Shown here: piece after piece, positions 36,515-46,167 of the stretch
How the letters are laid out: each line of letters starts with the position of its first letter
Numbering within the stretch: position 1 is the first letter of the stretch
Assembly (NCBI RefSeq): GCF_011752995.1
Contig: NZ_VWWL01000002.1
Location: 124,001-188,000 of the forward strand
Reading direction: 5' to 3'
DNA length: 64,000 nucleotides
DNA from: Burkholderia sp. Ax-1724
Lineage (GTDB): Bacteria; Pseudomonadota; Gammaproteobacteria; Burkholderiales; Burkholderiaceae
The notes under the pieces: generated by a model
Seen by the model: only the letters and a program-made list of their open reading frames with translations
Databases searched by the model: none
What the model was told of the DNA's origin: nothing
Position numbers and translations under genes: made by a program

Positions 36515-37474
36515 TCAGACCGGGTTCAATGCGAACCGCCCATCAAGCACCGCCGCAATGTTGTCCAAAGCAGTGAAACCCATCTGGTCGCGCGTCTCGA
36601 CTGTCGCACTCGCCATGTGAGGCGAAAGGAACACGTTATCGAGACCGGCGAAGCGCGGGTCGACGTTGGGCTCGTTCCGGTAAACGTCGAGTCCCGCGCC
36701 GAACAGATGTCCCGATGTCAACGCATCGTAGAGCGCTTCTTCGTCGACCAGCGCGCCACGAGCGGCATTGACGAAAACCGCTCCCTTCGGCAGCAGGGCG
36801 AATTCTTTTTTCGTCATGATCGGCGTGCCGCTGCCAGGCACGTGCAGTGTCAGTACCTCGCAGAGCGGCAGCAATTCGTCGAGACTGCCGTAAAACGTCG
36901 CGCCATTCTCCAGCGACGGCGACGCACGCTGGATGTCCGTATAAACGACGCGCATGCCGAATCCTTGCGCGCGTCTCGCCACGGCTCGTCCGATACGGCC
37001 GAATCCGACGATCCCGAGCGTCCGTCCATGCACACACGTTCCCAACATGTCAGTCATGCCAAACGATTTCCCCCAGCCCTGGCGCATGATCCGTTCGTAT
37101 TCGGACGCGCGCCGGCTCGCGGCGAGAACCAGCAGCATGGAAAAATCGGCGGTGCATTCGGTCAATGCATCGGGTGCGTTCGTCACGGCGATTCCGCGTT
37201 CGCGGGCGAACGCGACGTTCATATGATCGACACCCGCACTGGCATTCGCAATGATCCTGACGCTGGCAGGCAACTCCGCAATGTGCTCCTTCTGCAAGCC
37301 CGATTTTTTCCCGATGAGAACAGCCGGCACCTCGTGCTGCTTGCAGAAGTCGACGACCGACCACGAGTCCATATCGGCATCGGTCACGAAGGCATGAAAG
37401 TCATTGACCGCGCGACTTGCCACGGCAGTGGGAACCCTTCGGGCAACCAGGAGTTGGGGTTTGTTTTCAGACAT
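36515..37474 (-). CDS. D-isomer-specific 2-hydroxyacid dehydrogenase
   Basis: 319 residues with the family's features: NASAGVDHMNVAFARERGI, the NAD-binding GFGRIGRAVARRAQGFGM at about 155-172, NAARGALVDEEAL, catalytic Arg in that segment, Glu in YRNEPNVDP and His in LSPHMASAT. It interconverts a 2-oxo acid and a D-2-hydroxy acid with NAD(P)H, probably glyoxylate, hydroxypyruvate or a sugar-acid derivative. AAGGAA precedes ATG 37474. It is divergent from the SDR-MFS-VOC-citrate synthase block, and both promoters carry the same palindrome. Confidence 0.9.
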   Translation of the reverse strand: MSENKPQLLVARRVPTAVASRAVNDFHAFVTDADMDSWSVVDFCKQHEVPAVLIGKKSGLQKEHIAELPASVRIIANASAGVDHMNVAFARERGIAVTNAPDALTECTADFSMLLVLAASRRASEYERIMRQGWGKSFGMTDMLGTCVHGRTLGIVGFGRIGRAVARRAQGFGMRVVYTDIQRASPSLENGATFYGSLDELLPLCEVLTLHVPGSGTPIMTKKEFALLPKGAVFVNAARGALVDEEALYDALTSGHLFGAGLDVYRNEPNVDPRFAGLDNVFLSPHMASATVETRDQMGFTALDNIAAVLDGRFALNPV

Positions 37475-37535
37475 GAGAGGTTCCTTGAGATCGATGGGTG
37501 CGCTTAGGCTACGAAAACCGATCCCCGGCGGTCAA

Positions 37536-37677
37536 TGTTGATTGGAAGAATCAACTTGAGCGCGTCTCCATGCGTCCCTGTTTCGGCCGGCACAACACGT
37601 CCACCTCTCGAACCTCAGGAAAACCCTGATGTCAGGCCCGCCAGTCAAGACATTGGATGTTGATTCAACGAATCAAG
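37536..37677. promoter_or_regulatory. Two copies of a TTGATT-N5-AATCAA operator
   Basis: GTTGATT-N5-AATCAAC lies at 37537-37555 and GTTGATT-N5-AATCAAG at 37659-37677. The first is close to the D-2-hydroxyacid dehydrogenase start (37474), the second close to the SDR start (37747). Identical half-sites and spacing, 122 bp apart, mark one regulator controlling both directions. No classical regulator gene is adjacent. Confidence 0.65.
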
Positions 37678-37746
37678 ATTGCCTCGCGCTTTGTGTCAAT
37701 GCAATTCTTCTTTCGTCATCACTTCACTGACGAGGAGCATCGAGCA

Positions 37747-38505
37747 ATGTCCGCACTGAAGAAATTCGCCGCCGTCACGGGCGCCGGCTCAGGCATCGGC
37801 CGCGCCGCCGCGCAGGCGCTGGCCGCCGCGGGATTCACCGTCGCGCTGATCGGGCGCCGGGAAGAACCGCTGCTGGAAACGCTGGAGGCCATCAGGTCCG
37901 AGGGCGGCGAGGCGCGGGTGTTTCCTGCGGACGTCACCAACGAAGCTTCCGTCGAGCATGCGTTCTCCCGTATTGCGCAGGAATTCGGCCGCCTGGACGT
38001 GCTCTTCAACAATGCCGGCCGGAACGCCGGCGCGGTTCCTCTCGAAGAATACGAACTCGATTTCTGGAGCGATGTCGTCGCGACCAATCTGACCGGCGTG
38101 TTCCTGTGTGCCCGGGCGGCATGGCGTCTGATGAAAACGCAAACGCCGCAAGGCGGAAGAATCATCAACAACGGATCGATCTCGGCGCATTCTCCTCGCC
38201 CCAATACGATCGCCTATACGGCGACGAAACACGCCGTCACCGGCATCACAAAATCGCTGGCTCTCGATGGACGCGCCTACCACATCGCTTGCGGCCAGAT
38301 CGACATCGGCAACGCGGCCACGCCGCTCACCGAGCGCATGAAACGCGGCGTCCTGCAAGCCGATGGAAGCACCGCTCCCGAGGCAAGAATCGACGTCGGG
38401 CACGTTGCCGACGCCGTCGTGCAGATGGCGAGTCTTCCGCTGGAGGCCAACGTGCTGAACATGACGATCATGGCGACTGCCATGCCTTTTGTCGGCCGCG
38501 GATAA
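37747..38505 (+). CDS. Short-chain dehydrogenase/reductase
   Basis: 252 residues: TGAGSGIG at 11-18, NNAG near 87, an active-site Ser in [14 protein letters not shown] (Tyr, Lys). RRE after the second strand favours NADP. ATG 37747 was chosen (GAGGAG upstream); the frame continues back to 37657 but the extra part overlaps the operator. The ending ([14 protein letters not shown]) is typical of a subgroup found with organic-acid carriers. It is first in a plus-strand block with MFS, VOC and citrate synthase-like genes; substrate unknown. Confidence 0.87.
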   Translation: MSALKKFAAVTGAGSGIGRAAAQALAAAGFTVALIGRREEPLLETLEAIRSEGGEARVFPADVTNEASVEHAFSRIAQEFGRLDVLFNNAGRNAGAVPLEEYELDFWSDVVATNLTGVFLCARAAWRLMKTQTPQGGRIINNGSISAHSPRPNTIAYTATKHAVTGITKSLALDGRAYHIACGQIDIGNAATPLTERMKRGVLQADGSTAPEARIDVGHVADAVVQMASLPLEANVLNMTIMATAMPFVGRG

Positions 38506-38558
38506 CCCGGCTTCCCGCCAGATAACGACAACAACAGGCGACTGTTAAGGAGACACCG

Positions 38559-39881
38559 ATGAAAGCGGTAGGAGAACAACCGATGTCGATTCAGGATTCG
38601 TCCGACTACGTCATCGCGGCCAAACCGTCGAAAGTCCGATACGTGGTGCTCGCGATGCTGCTCGTCGCCACCACCCTCAATTACGTCGACCGATCGGCAC
38701 TCGGTATTGTGGCACCCGGCCTGTCCAAAAGTCTGTCGCTCGACAAGATGCAGATGGGCGAGCTGTTCGCCGCCTTCGGCCTCGCCTATTCCTTCGCGCT
38801 GCTGCCAGGCGGGCTGCTCGCCGACGTATTGGGCTCGCGGCTCGCCTACGCTCTTTCTCTCGTCGGCTGGTCCTTCGCTACGCTGACACAGGGTCTCGCC
38901 AACGGTTATCACATGCTGCTCGGCTCCCGGCTCACGATGGGCGCGCTCGAAGCGCCCGCCTTTCCGTCTAATGCCCGTTCGGTGACGCTGTGGTTTCCGG
39001 CCCAGGAACGCGGCTTTGCGACCAGCGTCTACGTGATGGGGCAATACATCGGAACGCCGCTTTTCACCGGGCTGCTGTTGTGGATCTCCACCACCTACGG
39101 CTGGCGCTCGGTCTTCTTCGTCACGGGCGCATGCGGTATTCTCTTCAGCCTCGTCTGGTATCGCATCTATCGCGACCCGCATCAGCACAAGACCGTCAAC
39201 GCAGCGGAACTTCAATACATCAACGAAGGACGCTCGACAGGAGCGCAGAAAGCCCGCGAGAAATTCAACTGGCGCATGGCGATCCAGTTGCTGCGCTACC
39301 GGCAGATTCTCGCGATCTGCCTCGGGAAATTCTGCAATAACACCCTGCTGGTTTTCTTCACGACCTGGTTCATGACCTATCTGATCGAAGCGCGTCATAT
39401 GTCGATGATCAAGGTCGGCATATTTCAGGCACTTCCATTCCTCGGTGCAACGGCAGGCATTCTCGTCGCCGGGTCGCTGTCGGATTTCTTCATCCGGCGC
39501 GGCGTGTCCGTTTCCGCGGCCCGAAAGGCGCCGCTTATCATCGGCACGCTGCTCGGTGCCTCCGTTGTCTTCGTGAACTTTGTCGAATCGAACGCCATGG
39601 TGATTGCGATCCTGACGATTGCATTCTTTGCCCAGGGGATCGGCTCGATGTCGTGGGCCGCAGTTTCGGAAATCGCGCCGCGACAGTACGTGGGCCTGAC
39701 CAGCAGCATCACCAGTCTCGCGGCAAACATCGCGGGGGTGACGACGCCGCTCATGATCGGCTATATCACGCACTATACCGGCCACTTCTACTGGGCACTC
39801 AACCTGATGGGTGCCATCTGCCTGCTTGGCACGTTCTCCTATTCGATTTTTCTCGGGAAACTTTCCCGTATCGAACTTTGA
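38559..39881 (+). CDS. MFS transporter, ACS (GudP-like) family
   Basis: 440 residues, 12 membrane helices, with the ACS sequence LNYVDRSALGIVAPGL and the first cytoplasmic loop LPGGLLADVLGSRLAY. TTAAGGAGA precedes ATG 38559. The related GudP/ExuT carriers import hexarates and hexuronates; the real substrate here is unknown. It lies 53 bp after the SDR gene in the same transcription unit. Confidence 0.9.
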   Translation: MKAVGEQPMSIQDSSDYVIAAKPSKVRYVVLAMLLVATTLNYVDRSALGIVAPGLSKSLSLDKMQMGELFAAFGLAYSFALLPGGLLADVLGSRLAYALSLVGWSFATLTQGLANGYHMLLGSRLTMGALEAPAFPSNARSVTLWFPAQERGFATSVYVMGQYIGTPLFTGLLLWISTTYGWRSVFFVTGACGILFSLVWYRIYRDPHQHKTVNAAELQYINEGRSTGAQKAREKFNWRMAIQLLRYRQILAICLGKFCNNTLLVFFTTWFMTYLIEARHMSMIKVGIFQALPFLGATAGILVAGSLSDFFIRRGVSVSAARKAPLIIGTLLGASVVFVNFVESNAMVIAILTIAFFAQGIGSMSWAAVSEIAPRQYVGLTSSITSLAANIAGVTTPLMIGYITHYTGHFYWALNLMGAICLLGTFSYSIFLGKLSRIEL

Positions 39882-39919
39882 TCCAGAAACATCCGGTGAA
39901 ATAGATCAGGTACAACGAC

Positions 39920-40312
39920 ATGATTGAATTCAAATGGGACCATCTCCAGCTCTGTTCCACCGACGCCGAAGCGACAGCTGCATGGTTTGCCCGCTGTCTG
40001 AACGCCGAAATCGTACGTCGCCCCGCAAGAGTGGATCTTCGTCTCGGCAGCATCAATCTCTTCATCACCGCACTGACGCAAGCGCACGCTGTTCAGTTGC
40101 CCGCGGGAGCCCGGAAAGAAGGCATCGATCATTTTGGCGTCACCGTGAATGATCTGGACGCGGCATTCGAACATCTGATCCACTGCGGAGCGGATATCGT
40201 CGAGCCCATCAAGCCGGTTCGGGCCGGTGTCCGGGCCTGCTTCGTGCGCGCCCCGGGCAACATCCTCGTCGAAATCCTGGAGCGCAAGCCCGCCGAGATG
40301 ACTTTTACCTGA
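39920..40312 (+). CDS. VOC-superfamily (glyoxalase-like) protein
   Basis: 130 residues with two beta-alpha-beta-beta-beta repeats: FKWDHLQLCSTDAEATAAWFA and IDHFGVTVNDLDAAFEHL, ending FVRAPGNILVEILER. His7, His at 71 and Glu near 122 are placed as metal ligands. Members include lyases, epimerases and dioxygenases. Its position between a carrier gene and a citrate synthase-like gene suggests it handles an intermediate of the same pathway. Confidence 0.85.
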   Translation: MIEFKWDHLQLCSTDAEATAAWFARCLNAEIVRRPARVDLRLGSINLFITALTQAHAVQLPAGARKEGIDHFGVTVNDLDAAFEHLIHCGADIVEPIKPVRAGVRACFVRAPGNILVEILERKPAEMTFT

Positions 40313-40416
40313 AAAGCGGTCAATATCGAAACCGCATCGATAGCGACGGCGCGCCATGTGCGAGCGCTATCGCGCGGTCTTCCCTCTCATCCACTGCATC
40401 GCGACGCATCCATTTC

Positions 40417-41661
40417 ATGCGCAACTGGATCACCCTGACTGAAGCGGCCCGACAACTCGGCGTACAACCGCAAACGGTCTACGCGTACGTCAGTCGGGGC
40501 AGCATTGCCGTCATGCCCGATCCGCTCGATCCGAGAAAGAGTCTCTACCGGGCCGAGGACGTGCTCGGGCTCTGCCGGAAAAAACAGGTCGGGCGCAAGC
40601 GCGAAGCACTCGCTGCCGGGACGATATTCGGTGCCGAGCCTTGCATCTATAGCGGTATCACGACCTTTTCGAAGGGGCGTGCGTACTATCGCGGACACAA
40701 CAGCATCCGGCTATCGGAGACGGCGACGCTCGAAGAAGTCGCCGCGATCCTGTGGAACGCGCGGCCGCCCATCTCTTTCGAGTCCGCCAGCATCCCGCTG
40801 CAAGGCGACGAGCGCGGCAGACAATGCGCGTTCATGTCGCTCGCGGCGCTGGCCGCCAACGGACACTCCACGCACGGACGTACCGACAGTGCGCTGCATG
40901 CCGAGACAGGCCGGCTGGTCGCGGTTGTCGCGCAGGCGTTCGGCGCGCAATGCGACGGCCATGCCCAATGGACCCACGAGCGGCTTGCCCTGGGCTGGCG
41001 GCAAGACGCCGCCGTGGCCGATCTGATCCGGCGAGCGCTGGTACTGATCGCCGACCACGAAATCACCAGTTCCACGTTTGCCGCGAGAATTACCGCGTCT
41101 ACCGGTGCATCGCTGGCCGGGTGCCTGCTGACCGGGCTCGCCACGTTCTCCGGTCCCTTGCATGGTGATGCATCGGGGCGCGTGCGCGCGGTCTTCGACG
41201 ACGTCGAAAGACTGGGCGCCGAGCACGTTGTCAGCCACCATCTGCAATCCGCGATCCCGATTCCCGGCTTCGGGCACCATCTTTATCCGGACGGCGACCC
41301 GCGAGCGCGTGCCTTGCTGGATCGGCTCGATCCGCCCAAGGAACTGGCGTCGTTCATCGACAAGGTCGTGACGCTCACGGGTCTGCAACCGACTATCGAC
41401 GTCGCGCTCGCGACGTTGGCCACGCAATTTCAGCTTCCGCGCGACGCCGCATTCGGTCTGTTTGCAACCGCCCGCAGCGTCGGACTGCTCGCGCATTGCA
41501 TCGAGCAGCTCAGGGTAGGCAAAGTCATCCGGCCGCGAGGACGCTATACCGGCCCGGCTCTAGAAGAAAGCAGAACGGATGGATCGGCGGAGAACGAAGA
41601 CAAAACGCTCGATCCCGTCCTGCTCGACAAGAATCGGGTCTTCAAGACGATTGCCCGCTGA
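40417..41661 (+). CDS. Citrate synthase-family protein with N-terminal HTH domain
   Basis: 414 residues. Residues 4-52 form a MerR/excisionase-like helix-turn-helix (TLTEAARQLGVQPQTVYAYV, then DPRKSLYRAEDVLGL). From about 75 it is citrate synthase-like with the catalytic set: His in ADHEITSSTFAAR, His in GFGHHLYPDGDPRA and Asp in QPTIDVAL. Citrate synthases condense acetyl- or propionyl-CoA with an oxo acid. The DNA-binding domain is not part of housekeeping enzymes. It may be an enzyme, a metabolite-sensing regulator, or both, and could recognise the palindromes at 37536-37677. It ends the plus-strand block. Confidence 0.88.
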   Translation: MRNWITLTEAARQLGVQPQTVYAYVSRGSIAVMPDPLDPRKSLYRAEDVLGLCRKKQVGRKREALAAGTIFGAEPCIYSGITTFSKGRAYYRGHNSIRLSETATLEEVAAILWNARPPISFESASIPLQGDERGRQCAFMSLAALAANGHSTHGRTDSALHAETGRLVAVVAQAFGAQCDGHAQWTHERLALGWRQDAAVADLIRRALVLIADHEITSSTFAARITASTGASLAGCLLTGLATFSGPLHGDASGRVRAVFDDVERLGAEHVVSHHLQSAIPIPGFGHHLYPDGDPRARALLDRLDPPKELASFIDKVVTLTGLQPTIDVALATLATQFQLPRDAAFGLFATARSVGLLAHCIEQLRVGKVIRPRGRYTGPALEESRTDGSAENEDKTLDPVLLDKNRVFKTIAR

Positions 41662-41784
41662 ACGGGCCGACGTGTTCGAGATCCGCCCGAACGCCGTTCG
41701 AATCTCACCCGAAACGCGACAACGCCCAAACGGCAGCGATGCAGCCCGCGTGCCGCGGCACCTCTTCGCCCCCGCCGTCAAAAT

Positions 41785-42690
41785 CTACGCCCCATGCCGC
41801 CCAAACCGCTCCGCCAGAAAGTCGATAAAAGCGCGGGCACGCGCCGACTGATTGCGCCGGTTCGGGTAATAGACGAACAGGTCGGCCGACGGCTGCACGA
41901 ACTCGGGCAGCACCACGCGCAAGCGGCCGCTTTCGAGGTATTTCGCAAGGTCCCACTCGGAGCGCAGCAGAATGCCGTGACCATCGAGCGCCCAGCTCAG
42001 CACGATGTCGCCGTCGTTGCTCGACAGCACGCCGCGCACCTTCACCGAGTGCGGCTCGCCGTTGCGTTCGAGACGCCAGATGCCGTAGGCATCGTCGTTC
42101 TGCCGATGGACGATGCACTGATGGCTCGCGAGATCGGCCAGGCTTTCGGGCGTGCCGTGTAACTCGAGATAACGCGGCGACGCGCATAGAAAGCGCCGGT
42201 TCGCCATGATGCGGCGCGCGTTGAGTCGCTTGTCAGGCAATTCGCCGAAGCGAATCGCGAGATCGACTCCGCTTTCGACAAGATCGATCGGCCTGTCGGT
42301 CACGTCCAGTTGCACCTCGACATGCGGATAGCGCTTCGCGAACTCGGACACGAACGGCGCAATCGTCGTGCGGCCGAAGCCGAGCGTCGCGTTCACGCGC
42401 AACAAGCCGCGCGGCACCGAACGGCTCGACGATACGATGTCTTCCATCTCCCTGACTTCGGCGAGAATCCGCGTCGCGTAGTGCAGGAAGGTCTCGCCCT
42501 CGGCGGTCAGACTGACACTGCGCGTGGTGCGATTCACGAGCCGCACGCCGAGCCGCGCTTCGAGTTGCGCGAGGCGCTTGGTCGCCGCCGGCGGCGTAAT
42601 GTCGAGATCGCGCGCGGCGGCCGACAGGTTGCCGTAGCGCCCGAGCAGGACGAAAAACTCGAGGTACGAGGTCAGGTCGTTTTTCACCAC
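41785..42690 (-). CDS. LysR-family regulator, divergent from tartrate dehydratase
   Basis: 301 residues, N-terminal winged helix (YLEFFVLLGRYGNLSAAARDL, ITPPAATKRLAQLE) and an effector domain of the DmlR/TtdR-like subgroup (LLRVNATLGFGRTTIAPFV, DLAIRFGELPD). It is divergent from the enolase-superfamily dehydratase at 42803 with a 112-bp gap holding a dyad, so it probably activates that gene in response to tartrate or a related acid. Confidence 0.92.
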   Translation of the reverse strand: MVKNDLTSYLEFFVLLGRYGNLSAAARDLDITPPAATKRLAQLEARLGVRLVNRTTRSVSLTAEGETFLHYATRILAEVREMEDIVSSSRSVPRGLLRVNATLGFGRTTIAPFVSEFAKRYPHVEVQLDVTDRPIDLVESGVDLAIRFGELPDKRLNARRIMANRRFLCASPRYLELHGTPESLADLASHQCIVHRQNDDAYGIWRLERNGEPHSVKVRGVLSSNDGDIVLSWALDGHGILLRSEWDLAKYLESGRLRVVLPEFVQPSADLFVYYPNRRNQSARARAFIDFLAERFGRHGA

Positions 42691-42708
42691 AGGTTAATAA
42701 AGAAGTGA

Positions 42709-42720
42709 ATTCAGGTGAAT
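42709..42720. promoter_or_regulatory. Candidate LysR operator (ATTCA-GG-TGAAT)
   Basis: ATTCAGGTGAAT is a perfect 5-bp dyad with a 2-base centre, between the divergent LysR gene and tartrate dehydratase gene, 19 bases from the LysR start. It is a likely autoregulatory or activation site. Confidence 0.4.
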
Positions 42721-42802
42721 CATAGTACCGATTCCAACGCCTAATCTAGCGCCTTGAACCGCCAGTCATTCCGAACACTGGCCGTGACATCTGGAGACAT
42801 CC

Positions 42803-43969
42803 ATGAAAATCGTAGAAATCCGCGAAAAGACCGTTCCGATCAGCTCCTCGATCCGCAACGCCTACATCGACTTCAGCAAGATGACGCTGAGTCTCGTCGC
42901 CGTGGTCACGGACGTGATCCGCGACGGCAAGCCCGTCATCGGTTACGGCTTCAACTCGAACGGCCGCTACGGCCAAGGCAAGCTGATGCGCGAGCGCTTC
43001 ATTCCGCGCGTGCTCGACGCCGATCCGGCGACGCTCGTCAACGATGCCGGCGACAATCTCGACCCGCACCGTGTCTGGGCGACGATGTTCACGAACGAAA
43101 AACCGGGCGGTCACGGCGAGCGCTCAGTCGCCATCGGCACGATCGACATGGCCGTGTGGGACGCGGTCGCGAAGATCGCAGGCAAGCCCCTGTTCCAGCT
43201 GCTCGCCGACCGCTACGGCAACGGCCAGCCCGATCGCAAGGTGTTCGTCTACGCCGCGGGCGGCTACTACTATCCGGGCCAGGACCACAGCAAGCTGAAG
43301 GACGAAATGCGCAGTTATATCGACCGTGGCTATACGGTCGTGAAGAAGAAGATCGGCGGCGCGTCGCTCGACGAAGACCTGCGCCGTATCGACTCCATCC
43401 TGAGCGTACTGCAAGACGGCCAGAAACTCGCCGTCGACGCAAACGGCCGCTTCGATCTCGACACGGCGATTCAATACGCCAAGGCGCTCTCGCAATACGA
43501 TCTGTTCTGGTACGAGGAAGCCGGCGATCCGCTCGACTTCGAATTGCAGGCGACGCTGCGCAACTACTACGACAAACCGATGGCGACCGGCGAGAACCTG
43601 TTTTCGATGCAGGACGCGCGCAACCTGATTCGCTACGGCGGCATGCGTGCCGATCGCGACTGGCTGCAATTCGACTGTGCGCTGAGCTATGGCCTCGTCG
43701 AATATCTGCGCACGCTCGAGATGCTGCATCAGCATGGCTGGTCCGCGAGCCGCTGCATCCCGCACGGCGGCCACCAGATGTCGCTCAACATCGCGGCGGG
43801 TCTCGGCCTCGGCGGCAACGAGTCGTATCCCGATCTGTTCCAGCCGTATGGCGGCTTCCCCGACGGCGTGAAGGTCGAGAACGGCTACATCACGATGCCC
43901 GAGTTGCCCGGCATCGGCTTCGAAGGCAAGGCCGATCTGTTCGCGGAAATGCAGAAGCTCTCGGCATAA
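42803..43969 (+). CDS. tarD: D(-)-tartrate dehydratase, enolase superfamily
   Basis: 388 residues with the mandelate-racemase-subgroup fold. Catalytic positions fall one residue before those of Bradyrhizobium TarD: Lys183 in VVKKKIGG (Lys184 there), metal ligands Asp212 (VDANG), Glu238 (YEEA) and Glu264 (TGEN), and His321 in CIPHGGHQ (His322 there). The N-terminus MKIVEIREKTVPI and the segment SNGRYGQGKL also fit that group. It removes water from D-tartrate to give oxaloacetate. GGAGA lies before ATG 42803. The function is inferred from motif spacing; another acid sugar cannot be excluded. Confidence 0.82.
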   Translation: MKIVEIREKTVPISSSIRNAYIDFSKMTLSLVAVVTDVIRDGKPVIGYGFNSNGRYGQGKLMRERFIPRVLDADPATLVNDAGDNLDPHRVWATMFTNEKPGGHGERSVAIGTIDMAVWDAVAKIAGKPLFQLLADRYGNGQPDRKVFVYAAGGYYYPGQDHSKLKDEMRSYIDRGYTVVKKKIGGASLDEDLRRIDSILSVLQDGQKLAVDANGRFDLDTAIQYAKALSQYDLFWYEEAGDPLDFELQATLRNYYDKPMATGENLFSMQDARNLIRYGGMRADRDWLQFDCALSYGLVEYLRTLEMLHQHGWSASRCIPHGGHQMSLNIAAGLGLGGNESYPDLFQPYGGFPDGVKVENGYITMPELPGIGFEGKADLFAEMQKLSA

Positions 43970-44205
43970 CCGCCCGGCGCATGTGCCGGCCACCGCAAGC
44001 CGGCACATGCGCACGAGCAGTCCTCTATGGAAATAACGGCGCGGACACGCTAGAGTCCCAGCAGGTTAGAGGCACGTCGCTGCTGCCTTCATGTACTGCG
44101 CCGAACGGCTTTGCAACGGTTTGGTGAACTCGGCGGCCGGCGTGCAGGCAAGGTTTTCGTCGTGTGCAAACGAACTGAATAACGCCGCATTTCCAGGGAC
44201 CAACG

Positions 44206-45618
44206 ATGACGCCATTCGAATCGCTCGCGCAGCGTAGCGCGACCGGCCGCAACGCACGCAAGAACGCCCCACGCAGCGCCCACGCTGGGATCGGCAAGGT
44301 CGATCGCGATCCGGTCCGCCTGCTGCGCGAAAGCAGCCGAGGCCGCGTCGAAGCTCTCGTGCCGCTGCGCTACGGACGCATGCTCGAATCGCCGTTCACG
44401 TTCTATCGCGGCAGCGCGATCATCCAGGCGCATGATCTCGCGGCGACCGCGAACAGCGGCTTTCACTTCCAGATTTGCGGCGACTGCCATCTGATGAATT
44501 TCGGCGGCTTCGCGACACCCGAGCGCGCGCTCGTGTTCGACATCAACGACTTCGACGAAACCGCCGTCGGTCCGTGGGAGTGGGACCTGAAGCGTCTCGC
44601 GGCGAGCCTCTATATCGCCGTCCGCCATCTCGGCCACGGCGACAAGCTCGCCGACGAAGTCGTCGCGCATTGCGTGCAAAGCTATCAGCACTGGACCGCA
44701 CGCTACTCGGACATGAGTCCGCTCGAACTGTGGTACGAGCTCATCACGTTCGCGCGTCTCAAGGAAATCTCGCCGACCGAGGATGCGCGGCAACGCATCC
44801 GCAACAGCATCGCCAGAGCATCGCGCCGCACGCATGAAACGATCCTGCCGAAGCTCGCGAACCGCCGCGAAGGCATCTGGCAGATTCGCGACGTGCCGCC
44901 GACCGTGTTCCACGTGCACGGCAAGAGCACGCTCTTCACGCACGAGGACGACTGGCTCGGCCTCGGCGACTGGCGCACGTTGATGGAGCCGATCTATAAG
45001 CACTACCTGAAATCGCTCGGCACGGTGCGGCGTACGCTGCTCGATCACTTCGAGATGCACGACATGGCGTTCAAGGTCGTCGGCGTCGGCAGCGTGGGCA
45101 CGCGCTGCCTGATCCTGCTGATGGTCGATCAGCACGAGAAGCCGCTCTTCATCCAGTTCAAGGAAGCGTCCACCTCGGTCGTGACGCGCTACTTCAAGGC
45201 GCCGGGGCCGAAGCATCAGGGCCAGCGCGTCGTCGATGGACAACGGCTCATGCAGGGCGCGAGCGATCCGTTCCTCGGCTGGACCACCGGCCCGTTCGGG
45301 CGCGCGATCTACGGCCGCCAGTTACGCGACATGAAGATTTCGGCCACGCTCGAACTGTTTGCGAAAGACACGTTCCGCCAATATGCGGGCATGTGCGGCT
45401 GGGTGCTCGCGCGCGCTCACGCGAAAGCGGGCGGACTCGCAACCGAAGTCGCGGCCTATCTCGGCAATGGCGATCAGATGTCCGAAGCACTCGTCGCTTA
45501 TTCGCGCGCCTACGCGGATCAGGTGGAGAAAGACTACGAGGTATTCCGCGCCGCCTGCCGCAGCGGCCGGCTCGAAGCGCGCACCGACGCGGACATGGCG
45601 GCCGATTTCGTCGCGTAG
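44206..45618 (+). CDS. DUF2252 family protein (kinase-like fold)
   Basis: 470 residues with the DUF2252 signature: PLRYGRMLESPFTFYRGSA, CGDCHLMNFGGFATPER, VFDINDFDETAVGPWEWDLKRLAAS (shown by its key part FDINDFDET) and GVGSVGTRC. These resemble aminoglycoside-phosphotransferase-like kinases, with HLxN and DxxDFD taking the places of catalytic and metal-binding residues. Cellular role unknown. AGGGA lies before ATG 44206. It seems to be transcribed alone. Confidence 0.88.
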   Translation: MTPFESLAQRSATGRNARKNAPRSAHAGIGKVDRDPVRLLRESSRGRVEALVPLRYGRMLESPFTFYRGSAIIQAHDLAATANSGFHFQICGDCHLMNFGGFATPERALVFDINDFDETAVGPWEWDLKRLAASLYIAVRHLGHGDKLADEVVAHCVQSYQHWTARYSDMSPLELWYELITFARLKEISPTEDARQRIRNSIARASRRTHETILPKLANRREGIWQIRDVPPTVFHVHGKSTLFTHEDDWLGLGDWRTLMEPIYKHYLKSLGTVRRTLLDHFEMHDMAFKVVGVGSVGTRCLILLMVDQHEKPLFIQFKEASTSVVTRYFKAPGPKHQGQRVVDGQRLMQGASDPFLGWTTGPFGRAIYGRQLRDMKISATLELFAKDTFRQYAGMCGWVLARAHAKAGGLATEVAAYLGNGDQMSEALVAYSRAYADQVEKDYEVFRAACRSGRLEARTDADMAADFVA

Positions 45619-45633
45619 GCGCACAGGCGTGCA

Positions 45634-45981
45634 TCAGGTTTTCGGCATGCTCCTATCGCCCTCATCGTCCTCGCCGACGACGCCGAATTCGACCGCCGTC
45701 TTCACATAGAACAGATGCAGCCCCTCCGCGCGAAGCCGCTCGAATAACCGCCCGGCTTCATCGGCCGTGACCGCCATGACGACGGACAGCGGCTGATCCG
45801 CGAGCTCGAAGAAGTGCGCGGAATGAATCCGGTGATGCTGCCCGACACCCTCGCAGGCCGGAATCACGGTCGCACCGCGCAGACCGAGTTCGCCCGCCAG
45901 ATGCACGAGCCAGTCGGCGAGCGGTTTGCCATGATGGCTGCGCGCCTGCTGGGTAAAGAAGGTGATCTGATAGCCGTTCAT
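45634..45981 (-). CDS. DUF190 family protein (PII-like fold)
   Basis: 115 residues. ATG 45981 (GGGGAG 8 bases before) gives MNGYQITFFTQQ, followed by LADWLVHLAGELGLRGATVIPACEG and LPSVV-like central strand (QPLSVVMAVTADEAGRLFERL). DUF190 proteins have a PII-like ferredoxin fold and often lie near ion channels or carriers; no such partner is adjacent here. It converges with the DUF2252 gene, with 15 bp between the stops. Confidence 0.75.
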   Translation of the reverse strand: MNGYQITFFTQQARSHHGKPLADWLVHLAGELGLRGATVIPACEGVGQHHRIHSAHFFELADQPLSVVMAVTADEAGRLFERLRAEGLHLFYVKTAVEFGVVGEDDEGDRSMPKT

Positions 45982-46167
45982 GTCGAGGCTCCCCAACCTT
46001 CAGTGCATCCGGTTTCGGGACGGGTATGAAACCAGTGTAGATGGCGGGCGGCGGCAGCGCCAGGTGGAGAAGCGCGACCGGTATGGGTAGCGTGGCTACG
46101 CGTTCCTATACGAGGCTTCGAGCGGCATACGCTGGGGGTAATGCGTGCGCCGTCCGCCATAAGCACT

